Source: Nymphaea colorata
Lineage: Eukaryota; Streptophyta; Magnoliopsida; Nymphaeales; Nymphaeaceae
DNA: 64,000 bases
Reading direction: 5' to 3'
NCBI RefSeq assembly: GCF_008831285.2
Contig: NC_045139.1
Coordinates: 10,690,704-10,754,703 of the forward strand
Below the pieces are notes generated by a model. That model was not told where the DNA came from. It saw nothing but the letters and a program-made list of their open reading frames with translations, and made no database searches. Shown one piece after another: positions 1-11,940 of this stretch. The position numbers and the translations under genes were made by a program. The stretch's first letter is position 1, and every line of letters begins with the position of its first letter.

Positions 1-1
1 A

Positions 2-1093
2 TCAACCACTTCATCATCCACATCTTCAAAGAAGGATCATCCAACACAATTTGGCATTCCTATCCCTATTATATGCCAGTGGTTGAAACAGCACTGGGAG
101 GGAAGTTTGGATGAGTTAAGCAAACCCAAAATACCACTCATGCGCTTGATGTCCACAGGGCAGAAAAGTGAGCCTTCAAGTGCTTCCTTTACCCTCCGCA
201 GAGTGTTTAAATCAACGGAAGAGGAAGATAATGATACTCTCTCTTCTCAAATCTGCTCTAGGCCTGTAAATGAACATGGATTGAGTGGGTCTGCTGCTTC
301 ATCTGCTTTTATATGTCAAGAACCTCATATAAGTCATGAGCAGGGAATACCTACTCCAGAAATTTACGAGTCTCCAAAATTGACGGCATGCCCTCTTAGG
401 AAGATGGAAAATCCTCAGGTGCACCTATTGGATATCAACTTCCCACCAATGAATTCCAAAGCTGTGATGCCACCGTTGGCAGTCAAAGAGACCACAGTGC
501 CAGCAAACAGTTCTGGAGTATCGGGCAAAAGCCAACATGATAACGATGCACAGGAACTTGTATCGGATAATGGGTCAGCAGTAGCTGAAAACCCGCTGGC
601 AGAGGCTATTTTGGATGTATCGGATGTAGAAGCAGGGGCTTCCAATGTAGAGTTTGCTGATGACACTCACAGTGAAGTTCAATCCAGTTCTCCTGTAGAG
701 GTTTCGGCGCATCAGAATATAGACAGCAGATACCCAGTTGAATATAGCAGTGATAATGAGACAATGTATTCGGCTGAGACGAGGGAAAGCAGAAACTACA
801 GCAGCCCAAGAGAGCAGAGGCTTCCACATGTTGGGAGGAGCCAGAGCTGTGTGAGCTATAGCCGGTGGGGCAACACTCGCAGAAATTCTATACCTGGACA
901 GAAGCCAATGCTAGAGAAACAGCGGAGCCTGTTTACAGGGAGAAAAATGGGTTCACAGACTGCTACTTACAGGACTCATGATTACTTTAGCCCAACAGTT
1001 TCTTCAATCATGAAAAAGCGTAACAGTACTGAGCAGCAAGCAGTCAAACCCAGGCTGAGTGCCGTGCAGCTATCTCCAAGGTGGATGTTTTGA
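2..1093 (+). CDS. C-terminal exon of an unrecognised Ser-rich plant protein (5' partial)
   Basis: The frame is open from base 2 to the TGA at 1091-1093, so the window starts inside an exon or coding region and about 363 residues are visible. Codon usage is even and the frame is long for this AT-rich DNA, which argues that it is real. The product is hydrophilic and rich in Ser, Glu and Asn. An early stretch reads PIPIICQWLKQHWEG, an acidic low-complexity middle follows, and the basic tail contains RSQSCVSYSRWG, HDYFSPTVSSIMKK and ends in SPRWMF. No catalytic motif, membrane segment or signal peptide is visible. The conserved-looking short blocks in a disordered tail suggest a scaffold, cytoskeletal or regulatory protein, but I cannot name the family. 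The internal TTG/ATG starts are not the true start, which lies upstream of the window. Confidence 0.72.
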   Translation, partial: STTSSSTSSKKDHPTQFGIPIPIICQWLKQHWEGSLDELSKPKIPLMRLMSTGQKSEPSSASFTLRRVFKSTEEEDNDTLSSQICSRPVNEHGLSGSAASSAFICQEPHISHEQGIPTPEIYESPKLTACPLRKMENPQVHLLDINFPPMNSKAVMPPLAVKETTVPANSSGVSGKSQHDNDAQELVSDNGSAVAENPLAEAILDVSDVEAGASNVEFADDTHSEVQSSSPVEVSAHQNIDSRYPVEYSSDNETMYSAETRESRNYSSPREQRLPHVGRSQSCVSYSRWGNTRRNSIPGQKPMLEKQRSLFTGRKMGSQTATYRTHDYFSPTVSSIMKKRNSTEQQAVKPRLSAVQLSPRWMF

Positions 1094-4000
1094 ACAATGA
1101 TTTCCTGGGGCACCACATTCAAAGTCAAGCATAGTGTGCTTGCTGTATATCCTGAGAATGTCTTAATTATTTATGCTTATGCCTATTTATTTACCCTCTG
1201 TTAGTTAATCACCATTTTTGTAATTGCATATGTAGCACGTTCACTTCTTAAAGAATAATTTGTTTGAACAGTGCACATATGTTAATGAAATGAGATGAGC
1301 TTATGGCAGTTGAAATCAACAGCATCTTTGCTCGTCTCTTATACAAAATCTGTAATTTTTTAAAATGCTTCCTAAGGATTATGATTGCTGCATTATAAAT
1401 TTGGAGCACAGTTCTGCTGTATCTAGTTCAGACGTTGTGCCCATTCTAATATGATATAATGTGAATGATATGGTATTTGAACATGGGGTTTGCTGGCAGA
1501 CCCACATTACGGTTTTACTTGCATTATTTGTCCAAATTTAACTTTGTTTTTCCTTATCTGCATGCCTGAGCCAGCCAATTACTTGATCATGTATGAAGGG
1601 CACTTACCCTGGTACAATCTTCTTCTTAAGTGCCACGTTTTGTGCTCCTGGAAAGAGGAAGGAGACCCTGGTGCTAAAAAAAAGGTGGGCCTATGAAATG
1701 CACTTTTTCCATGTTCTGCTTTGAAGCGACTCCTGATGTAAGAGCCTGGTAGACACCTTTTCCTTATCTACTAAGAAAGCGTCTTCATCTTTTTGTCCTT
1801 GCAGAAGCATACTGCAAGGCATTGCACAGCAAACCTCTTCAACTTGCTGATTTTAAGCGACCTATCTGACCATGTATTCTAAGCCTCTTTGGTGAATTTT
1901 TTCAATTTGGAATTGTAACTCATTTATTTTTCATCAAGATCTTTCTGGTATTTTTCCATATAAAACATCTGTAACTGCAGTCAAGCAATTTAATGCAATT
2001 GCGGTTCTAGTATTCCTGTGGAAGTCGGCTTGAAGCACGCACTTCCATGACAATGTATGATCCTTTCATCATCTGATGTGTTATGTAGTTGTGCAGCCTG
2101 ATTCTAAGCCTGTAGAAGCTACAAACCCACACCTCTCCCAACACACAGGCATGCATATGCACATCATACAAAAGAGAAAAGGATCAGATCTAGTCATCTG
2201 ACAAATCACTCTCTAGAGGGACCTTACATCTTCATTCTTGGTTTCATCCAATGGCTTCAAACGCAGACAGTGGAGCCCAGCAAAATTACATCATTCATGC
2301 TTATAATGGCATCAGCAGAAAATGGAGATTGAAAACTACACTTATCTTTTGGAAAGTCATCTGGCAGGTTATATAATAAATTGCAGACGAAGCGGCTGGC
2401 TTGAACCTAAATTAACAAAAGGAAAGAAAAAGCAAGAAAATGTACAGCACACCATGTCAAAATGAAGGCATTAACAATCCAGAATTTTGAGCTGCGGCAA
2501 AAGTGAAGAGAAGCTAAGCTGCACTTGGTTGGAACCGAGAATGGCAGTTCCACTACCACCCACATGGGCCGGACTTCAAAGTCGTGATAGAAAAATTTGC
2601 CTTTTAAAGAGAGGTAGTGTTGTTCCATTTGCCTTTTTAATGGCAGAAACCCTCCAAAGACCGGACCAGATGGGCATTGGCCTGACCCCGAAGAGGTGAA
2701 TCCCGGCCAGCACCACCAACAACACGACGGAAAGGCAAAGGGGTTCAAACCGACAGTATCATGACTTCATCTAGAGTCCTTACCTTAATGTCCTTACGTC
2801 CTTCACGTCTTTCTGTCTGCTTACAACTTGCTCTCTCTTTATCCTGCAAGCAACTTATAAATTGAATGGTGCAACAGCAAATATTATATTCACTGAACAG
2901 CTTCACGTGTAGTTTAGTGACAACTATAATAAAAGAACCTCTTCAATGTCTCCAAAGAAGATGTTATGCACATTGTTGCGTATCAGTCTGTATCAAGCGA
3001 TGCAGATGGCATCTGTCTCTTACTGCGGGGCAGATATGGAGCGATATTGGCCTATATATTCAGCTGGGTGTCCGTTGAATGGGGAAAGCAGAGATTCCAA
3101 CGATGAAGAGGAAAGGCCGCCGGCCGGCGAGAATCACAGGCTAAGAGCTCGACATGAGAATATGGTAGCTGGGAGAGTAAAGACTGGAGGAGACAGTGCA
3201 AGACAACCAGATCTACTATACAGATAAAATTGTTTAGATCAAACGGAAAGATGTAAAGCTAATTGATTAATAACGTGTTAAAGGTCGCTACTGTGCAATT
3301 GTGATCTCTTGACAAGATGTAGTGCGGGAGGGCCTATCTCAGCTTGCTGACTCAAAAAAATAATCTTTTTAAATAAATTAATTCCACAAGTTTCCATTTG
3401 GGGACAGATATTTTGCCTTAATCTTAAAAGTAAGCATCCCACTTTTGAATGCCTTGGTTTCAGGCACTGTTCTCACAATTGGAAATTGGATCGAAATTGC
3501 CCAGCCGCTGATTCAGTGGGTAAGTTGAATTGGCAAAATATTATTCTATACAACCTTTTAGAAAGACAAAAAAAAAATGCAAAACTAAGTAAAAAATATT
3601 GGAAAAAGAGTATTGCATAACATGTACTATCTTGAGGTAAAGTTTGAATACTTGGAACTAAACACCTGGCCATCAAAATGCTGGTATTGAGTACTGGATA
3701 TCTTTTTGGTGAAATTCTCGTTTTACCTTCCATATACCCCAGTTTGTTTGATTTTTTATAACTTTTGTTTCGGGTATTTTAGTACCATGTTTGTTTATGC
3801 ATAAAGCTTAAACATCATTTGTTTCTAACAATAGTTCAACAACAGTGAATTAAAAACGATGCAGACACTTCAATGGTAAAAGAAAAAAAGCACAGGAATA
3901 ACTTTATTGCTGGAAGTAAAGTTCCACATCTACATAGAAAGTCCCGGGTGTTTAGTTCCGGATTTGTTTTATGATGGAGCTTTCCACCGAATTTGAACTT

Positions 4001-5354
4001 CTGTTCTCTCTACAGTAAAGTTGCATCTACACTAAAGTTCCAAGTATTCAAACAGGCCTTTAGATTGGTAGATCATTTAAGCCAATTTTGCTACTGATTT
4101 GATTTGAATAGGCATGAGGTGCGACCATATTTTTCTTTTCAAGTTCGTTGAACCTTTAGTAAGCATTCGTCTGCTTGGAGCTTTCAGAACCCCAAAAGTC
4201 CCTGGGAAGTTCAGAAAAAAGAGATCAATTTTCTGATTTCGACAAAAAAAAAGAAAGTTAGCCATTAAATGAAATACAGTTTCACTGGGATTAATATTAA
4301 TCGACTGTTAATAATTCAATCATGAGTTCCATGATATCCATGGTTGTGAACCAGTTGAATATGGTTTCCACCTCACCTATGATCCCAATCCAAATAGACT
4401 AACTTTAATTTGAAACTGAATATTGTGTTGAGTTCTTAAGCACTGTTTGCCTTATTGGCGATTTTGCATTAGAAACAATATGTGGGTATTCTATGAATTT
4501 GTCTCAAAATTAAAGAAGATTAATAAAACACTTGGTTTTATTTCAAATTTGAGACAAATTTATGAAATACTCGCCAAGTATTCTTAATACCAAACGAGCA
4601 CTCGTACCCAAATACTTTTTCTCTTTCTACAAAACATGGTCATGTGTTTCAAAGGTCGTAGTAGTCTCGTCAGCCGGTCCCATGTCCAGTCATAACCCAT
4701 GATCTTACTGATCATATGCATTTTATTTAAACTTTACAATCAGCTCTGCCCATATATGTATGTCTATGCTACCTTTTCCTTTTAATTCCTTTTCTCCCCT
4801 AAAGCTTACATCATTCCATCCCTCAAAAGCAAAAATAAACAGCTCTCAAGAACATAAGCTAAATAACTGCCTCAGAATCTTCTGAATCCATGATGTTCAG
4901 TGGAGGAGCTCAGTAGACCCCATTGTCGATTAGGCGGTCAAAGTTCAAATTATCAATGAACATTTTTCTCATTCATAGGTCCATGCATGATCTCGATGTA
5001 CACAATTCCAAAAGGCAAAGTTGCTTGCTACCATCGTGTCAAAATTTTACAAAGTTTCACTGTTTAGAATGCAGTTTCCTTGAGCAATAAGAAAACACAA
5101 AAAGGTGCACACAGCAGAGGAAAGAACTGCAATACTTTACGGCCAAAATTCTCTTTTCTCTCCCCTTTTCATATTCAAGTTCATGTTCACCCATGGATCT
5201 CTCTGGATTCGGAAGACACTTTTCTCCATCAACTTGCCTTTTCTTATCTCCCTTTATTTTTTGCTTCCTTTGGATCGCTCGACCTCCCAACTTTTGCCCC
5301 TTTAAATCCTTTCTTTTGTTATCCTCCACCTTTGTTCCGAGTCATTGCCCCGTC
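1094..5354. other. Intergenic: 3' UTR of first gene and spacer
   Basis: The first few hundred bases are probably 3' UTR of the upstream gene. Short open frames occur at 2407-2748 (-), 2487-2699 (+) and 2946-3227 (+), but they overlap each other, lack recognisable motifs and look like chance. I see no complete transposon with clear ends here. The final 300 bases are pyrimidine-rich and presumably hold the promoter and 5' UTR of the X8 gene. Confidence 0.5.
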
Positions 5355-8297
5355 ATGCTCTCCTTTCGGCTGCTGGTGCTGCTGCTGCTCCTCCTGCTCC
5401 TATCAGCCGGCGGCGATGGTGATGGTGGCGACGGTGGTTGCGCTACGAGCAGAGTAATTGTGGCCGCCACCACGTGGTGCGTGGCCAGGAGCAGCATGGA
5501 CAACACCTCCCTGCAGGCGGCGCTCGACTATGCCTGCGGCGTGGGCGGTGCGGACTGCTCGCCTATCTCCTCCGACGGCCTCTGCTTCCTTCCCAACACG
5601 CTGCAGGCGCACGCCTCCTACGCCATGAACAGCTACTACCAGCGGAGCGGCCACGGCCCTACCTCCTGCGACTTCTCCGGTGCCGGAGTCATTGCCATGA
5701 CCGACCCAAGTACCTCTCTTGCCCACCTTTCTTCTCTTCCTTGTCCTCTCCTTCTTACTCCTTATGACCGTTATATGCCATGAAGAGCTCCATGCACCTG
5801 ACTCTCGACCTCCTGGGTTTAGTGTTTTGCCTTTTAACAGTGAAATGAATTTCCTTGACAGTCCGATATTTTTAGATTAAAAAAACAACATGGGTCTTTC
5901 TCAAATTCTTTGCAACGGGTATAGTCTGGTTGGTTGGGCAGGTGAGGTTGAGAAGCTTTGTCCTTGATTCTTATGGGTATTATTCTTTTAGATTGCAAAA
6001 ATGATAGCACCAAGGGTCCTTTTGAATCTCGAAGCAGCCTTAAACCCCAGGAATAGACAAGTAATGAATGAGTTCAACACTATTTGGACCGCTTCCACTC
6101 ACCTGAAAAACATTGGGGTTTCTTGATTTGAGAATGTTTTTATAAATTTAAGCATGCCCGTAAACAAGACATAGCGATGAATGCTACCCTCTTCTTCTTC
6201 TTACCCTGAGAGTCTAAGGTTGCTTTGGGACCTTAGTGGCCAAATAGTATATCTTTTAATTTACTTGTCATGTATGCCACTATTTGCGGTCCAAAAAACA
6301 TAACGTCCATGATAATCAAACTAACGACCAAACTCACATCGAAGGCCAGCTACGCTACGCCCTTTTGTGGACATTCCAAAACTAAGTCACAAAGATTTGG
6401 CTTCGATTAAACTTATTTTATAAGACCCAATGTGTAATCAGATTTTGAACAGTTCTTTCTATAAATTTTATAATTCAGACTTCTCACATTCACAAGAATC
6501 TTCGGTTGGCCAAAAGCAACTTGACGTTACAGGACCTCATATTTGTAGATGGCGTAATCAAGTTTCTCATTTGGCTTTGAGGTGCTAATGGGTGTCCTGC
6601 ATCTTAAATATGGAATATTAGTGCTTCCAATTTAGATGTTTTATTTCCAAGGCACTTCGTTCAGGATTGATCTTCACCCTGTTCTTTTTGTTGATGTTAA
6701 TTTTTTGCTACCATGAAAGCAGATCGAGTTCTTCTAAGCAAAATTTATTGGTATTTTCTGTTAGCATCCATTTTTTCCTCCTTAACCTTCTTGCTATACG
6801 TTTCCAGGCTATGGATCTTGCGTCTATCCTTCATCTGCAAGGTAAAGAAACATACTGAGTCCTGTTTTATCTTTATGCTGATTTCTGCGCTGCACCCTTT
6901 TGAGTCCTCCAATGGAAATACAAAAAATTCGGTTGGCCCGACAGAATTGGGGGACCCACTTGCTCATTCTTGTAAGGAAAAACAACTCTTGACATACCTA
7001 GGGGGCTGTTTGAAAGCAGTAACACATTGTTACTATCTTAAAAATCTATAAAAAAATAAGGTAGATTCATAGAACACTAAAACAAATGTTCCTCTTGCTT
7101 TTTTTTTTTGGTACAAATTCATAGGACCGTAACTATGTATTACTGTTGCCAAACTATCCCTAGAGGATGTTTGATTGAAAGCAATTCTTCGGACACTAAG
7201 AACAAGATGCCTTGTTCATGGCATCCTAGGAATGTTGCACAAGTGGAATGGTAAGTAATTATTTCATGAATATGATGCAAAGATTGAAGCAGATTCATGA
7301 AATGGTTATAAATTGTTTCATTTGCCAAATGGATCACGAGTGTATTTGTAGACAGCAAATCATGCATATTTTGAATCATGCATATTTTGAAATATGGATG
7401 TCAATGGATCAAATTAAAATTGCATGCACCTTTGCCGTATCTGATTTATTTGAATGTTTATATACTCAGATTGAAATAAAAAAAAAAGAGTTATGTGCCA
7501 TATCTAAGTCCGGCTTTTAAATTCACAGCTGACTCCGTATATGATTTAAAAAAATCTCAACCACAATTGTGATATGTCAAAAATCAACTTTTTAAAATGC
7601 ATGCATGTTGATATAGGAAAGTTTAAGTTGCCACATTGATACTAATTGTCTGACTGAGTATGAATTTGGATCGAATCGGATCGATGTCATTTTTTAAATG
7701 TGAGTCCAATCAGACTTTTAATTGTTTTTTTTGAATCCATTTGATTGGACATATGATGCGAATCCGATCCATTCACATCCCTGCTCTTTATATAGCTGGG
7801 CTCCATTTGTTGGAGTACTGGAAAATCTTACGTTCTGATTGTTAGTTGAGATGAGATGCTAAGAGTTGTTGATTGGCTTGTTTGTGTTTGAGTTTGGCAG
7901 TACAGCCAGTGGAATCGGCTCGACAGCACCACCAACAACTATACCCACACCCACCACTACGCCGGTGACTACGCCGGTGACCACGCCGGTGACCACACCT
8001 TGGGCCACGCCGTCGACCATACCTTGGACCACGCCGGTGACCACGCCTTCGACCATGCCCATCACTACACCCACACCCACAACGAATACGCCCACAATTC
8101 CAACCTACAACCCTGCCAACCCCACACCCATCACCAGCACAGGTGGCGGACTTAGTCCTCCTGGGCTCAATAGTCCTCCTGGGCTGGGCTCACCCACTGC
8201 GTCCAATGCCATGATGACCAAGACAAGCACCAGCCATCCAGTTGCAGTGGTCACTCTCTTCTTCTTGCCGCTGCCCTTTTTCTTCCTTTTGGATTAA
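5355..8297 (+). CDS. X8-domain GPI-anchored protein, PDCB-like callose-binding
   Basis: Three exons join in frame: 5355-5709, 6808-6841 (34 nt only) and 7901-8297, giving 261 residues. Introns start GT and end AG and split codons at Ser119 and after Ala. Residues 1-18 are a Leu-rich signal peptide. The X8 (CBM43) domain runs from about W41 to 128 with the six expected cysteines (C42, C61, C68, C77, C105, C123); the last sits in YGSCVYPSS encoded by the tiny second exon. A Thr/Pro-rich spacer of TPVTTP repeats follows, then a hydrophobic C-terminus typical of a GPI-anchor signal. By family knowledge such proteins bind beta-1,3-glucan (callose) at plasmodesmal necks or other cell-wall sites. 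The ATG at 5355 is chosen because it directly precedes the signal peptide; the open frame upstream lacks one. Whether it is a true PDCB or another X8-GPI clade is not decidable here. Confidence 0.93.
7641..7783. repeat. Degenerate hAT-type MITE fragment in X8 gene intron 2
   Basis: The stretch contains GGATCGAATCGGATCGATGTC and GCGAATCCGATCC and ends near CACATCCCT. This resembles the inside and right end of the intact element at 36849-37294. The left end is eroded and no target-site duplication is clear. Confidence 0.4.
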
Positions 8298-8487
8298 AAC
8301 TCCAGGAGGATGGTTATGAGGAAGATGAAGTGAAAAATCTCAAAGAATGTAAAGTTGTTAGTTTGATTTTGAATTGTCGTTTCCTTTTTCCTTTTTGTAC
8401 AATTACTATATTATTTACAAATTCCTTATGTTTGCATGTTGAAAAGAAATGTATAATACACTTATCTTGGTTAAACATAGAAGGTTA

Positions 8488-8830
8488 GGGATGTACAACG
8501 AGCAAGCCGAGCACAATCGGGCTTGGCTTGAGTCACATACTGTTCGGCTCAAGGTCGACTTGAGCTTGACTCGAGCTTTATGGAAGAAGCTTGAGCTCGG
8601 ACTTCGTTTTAAGGTCGTGTCACTTGATTCATCTATTATTTTTCTTTCAGTAAAAACAAAAACCATAAAAAAGATGTTAAAATTCGTAAAAAATATGGAC
8701 CCACCCCTCAAGATTAACAAACAGAAAAGAGACAAGTTGAATCGAGTTTAAACAAGACTAGCTCGTGTAATTCAAACTCAACCAGTTTTATAGCTCAAGT
8801 TTTAACTAGAGTTCGAGTTGGACTTATTTA
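8488..8830. repeat. hAT-like MITE fragment, TCGAGCT-rich family
   Basis: The left end TAGGGATGTACAACGAGC is followed by repeated GCTTGAG/CTCGAGC words, as in the better preserved copy at 19000-19441. The right terminal repeat is not recognisable, so the copy is truncated or decayed. Confidence 0.5.
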
Positions 8831-9482
8831 CTAAACAAGAAGAAAAAGGTATGAACTTTACCTGCTGGTTGTTGCAAGATGATTAAATAATTAAACAGCA
8901 AGATGATTAAATAATTAAAATCCATCACCGGAGGTATTTAGCTATACGGGCATTCACTATGGTTTATTATGGAGTCATGCTTTATAGTATTTTTAGCAAT
9001 AATTTATAGTGATTTAGCAATATATTATCTACCCATTTGGAGTTTAATTATTTAGCCATCCGGCTAGCTCTATCTCTTTCTCTCTCTCACACACACACAA
9101 TTAGTAATTCATAAGACCAGACCACTAGGACAGAGACAAGAAATCCAGGCCACTTAAAATTGATTATTAAAGTACCTTTTTGTATAATTTAATCATATAT
9201 ATATATATATATGTATATGATTTTAGATGTTTTGACGAAAATTATACACTAACTTAGTCATTTTCGTAGCAATTAAATAATAAATGTATGACTTCAAAAT
9301 TTTAATAGTATAAAAATCAATGATTTCTTTAGAAACAACTTGAACTAAGGCTCATTCTATATCGTTGAATTAGTATCCATAAGCACACATTAAAATGTCG
9401 GCATGTTGTTTAAAATATTGTCTTACCGGAATTTAGGACGTCTGGTCTTGCCCATAACTTAAGTGGGTTGGATATATATATA

Positions 9483-9523
9483 GACACACACACACAAAGA
9501 GAGAGGGAGAGAGAGAGAGAGAA
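9483..9523. repeat. Compound (AC)n/(AG)n microsatellite
   Basis: Direct dinucleotide repeats sit just left of the AATTGGTAACTACTAGATTAC start of a MITE-like repeat. Confidence 0.9.
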
Positions 9524-9800
9524 AAATTGGTAACTACTAGATTACTTTGGTAAGGGATAAAAACGAGTTTCACTAAAAATAGTTATTAAAGCGTTTTTTG
9601 TAATCTAACCTTATAGATTTGATCTTAAGAGTGACTTGATGAGGAACATATATTAAGATGATTATTTTTTTTCACTTTAATATTGTTTTTTCACTAAAAC
9701 ATGATTTACATTAAATTGGTATTTACCAACACAATAACATATTCACATTTTCTTTAAAATAATTTTCAAACAAATGCTTTAGTTTTTGTCTTTTATTCAA
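9524..9800. repeat. AT-rich MITE-like repeat sharing TAATCTAACCTTA block
   Basis: It shares the words GGTAAGGGATAAAAAC and TTTGTAATCTAACCTTA followed by ATGATCTTAA-like sequence with 31366-31640 and, in inverted orientation, 62819-63181. The ends here are not precise. Confidence 0.5.
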
Positions 9801-10149
9801 GTGGTCTCGTATCTATCGACAAATTATATATATATATATAACGTTATTAAGAGGGCTAATTTTATAATTCTCCATGTACTTTTGATATAAGGAAAACTTC
9901 ACGATCCTCCTCTTCGGCTGCATTTCCGGCGTTTTTATTGTAGCAGCGCACCATCTTGTCTTCAAGCCATAGCAGCCTTCTTAGGCAGGCCTTTACGTGA
10001 TTCAAACGCTAATGGTGGAGTTAGAAAATTTTGGCTAAGGGGTATTAATTGATTAAGCTTTAAGGGGCACTTATATACAAATAAATAAAAAATTAAGAAG
10101 GTATCAATTTGTAAATAAAGCAATTTTTATGGGTACATAATACGAGCAA

Positions 10150-10547
10150 TGTCGTGTATCAGCCTACACCTACAACATAAAAACTTTAGGCATTACGGAC
10201 GGCCGGAACATGTCGGTGAAGATAGTATCAGTGAAAACCATCCCCGAGAGTTTTTACCGATGTACGGGTTGAACTTCCGTAATGTTTGGCAGGGAAAATG
10301 TTTCAATGACGCGAGAATGGTAACCTGTTAGTAAAACTAGCTAATTACAATGAACTTTTACCGACTTTCATAGTAAATGTTGGTAGTTTGCACCGAAAAA
10401 ACAGTTTCCTTGATGGGAGAATGGTCAAACATTGTTTAAAATAGCTTTCTTTCAGTAGTTTTACCGACGTTCGGATAAGGCGATCCATAAAAAGATTTTT
10501 TAGCGACGTTTGAGTTGGGGATGTCAGTAAAAGACAAACTTGTAGTG
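10150..10547. mobile_element. Terminal segment of a CACTA-type DNA transposon
   Basis: The segment ends in CTTGTAGTG (10539-10547), the inverted form of the CACTACAAG terminus. It is preceded by many short subterminal repeats of the type TTACCGACGTT / TTACCGATGTA in direct order. Dense subterminal repeats next to such a terminus are characteristic of CACTA (En/Spm) elements. No matching left terminus or transposase is visible, so this is a fragment or a strongly reduced element. Confidence 0.68.
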
Positions 10548-11777
10548 AATTCATCTTCTTTTTGTAGGGTTACCTCCACTACTCAAGAAGGACTGGGGTC
10601 TTGACCGCTTTCAACTTTAATGTCTCTGCTTTATGTTGCATGCTATGGTTGCATTTTATATTTTTGAAAAATTTAAATTTGTCTTATGTTAAAATCTGAA
10701 AAATATTGAAATATTATTTATTCTCCCTAAAAAAAAATTAGGGCTCCACCCGTGGGAACCAAGGTCCTGTAGTGAGGGTAGAGCCTCCTTTATATATATA
10801 TATTATGGAATCCTTAATATATAATTAATAAATTTTCAATTAACCATGAGACAGTGATTTGGGTCTCGTAGGTTTATCCTATATAATTGGATCCAAAGGC
10901 ACCCATGTTCAACCACCACCTAACTAGGGCCCTGCTTGATAGGTTGACCCTTTGGAAGCGCTAAAGCTATTCCAAAATTCTTTAGTCCTTTCTTCAAGTA
11001 ATGTTTTGATTATTCTTGCCTGATTGCTTTGTTGGGTCTTGTTGATGCCTTTCCCTAAGAAAGCGCCAAACTACTGGACAAGAGCGGTTGTGTTTCCTCA
11101 CATTTTTTTGCTTGCTTCAACTTCCTTGACACAAAAGCAAATTCGTCGCATAAAAAAGAAGATTCTTTCATTTACTTGGTGCAAATATTGAAAAGGGCGG
11201 AAAGCTGATCATAGATTTTGTTCTTTGTGCATTTTTTTTCTTTCTTTTTTCCTTTTCAGTTGAGAAACCAAAGGGGTGGGAGAATTCTTGTGTTACAAGG
11301 AGAATTAATCAACAACAAGCTAGACAATGTAAAACTACTAAAAAACTGCATCATCTCTTTGGAAGAAAAACTCTCTTCAACCAATTTTTGAGAAATGCGT
11401 CTTCCATTTTCCATTACCTTGGCATCATTCTGATTTTTTTCAGAATTGCTAGATACAGATCTTTGAGGCTTTGCCTCGATTTCCACAAACGAATTACGCG
11501 TCAGTATGGTTATGATAAAAATACCCCTCTTCACACAAAGAAGAAAACTTTTTAAAAAGACAAAAAATAAAAACCAAAAAATTAAAGAAAAAGACTATAA
11601 AGGACATGCCTTTTTAAAAAATTATTAAAATGTCCCGTACTTAGACTCTACATATGAATGTTGTATGCCCATAACGGTCCACACAACTCAATCTACTTTG
11701 CTTGTGCTCTATCCGAAAAAGTGTATGCTTGGTAGTCTTTAGCTTAGATGTGATATCACTGGATCCCTGGGGCAGCT

Positions 11778-11940
11778 TTAGGGGCGAAGCCAAGCACCTC
11801 AATTTTTTTTTTAAATGTACATCTAAATTTTAGAAAATTTTATTTATTTTTAAATAAAAATTTCGAAGAATGATATTTCAATCCGTGTCAAAATTTTAGA
11901 AACTGTCATTCGGTCCTCCTCATGAAAAATTTCTACTCTG
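11778..11940. repeat. Short hAT-like MITE (CAGGGGCGGAG family), diverged
   Basis: The left end reads AGGGGCGAAGCCAAGC and the right part TCCTCCTCATGAAAAATTTCT is nearly identical to the right part of the element at 36008-36180. The ends are eroded (CTACTCTGCAG instead of GGCTCTGCCCCTG). Confidence 0.55.

Noticed and set aside
2407-3227. Three short frames downstream of the first gene
   Set aside because: They compete on both strands, have no motifs and atypical composition for coding DNA.
7859-8095. Minus-strand Gly/Val-rich frame
   Set aside because: It is the reverse complement of the Thr/Pro-repeat coding exon of the X8 gene.
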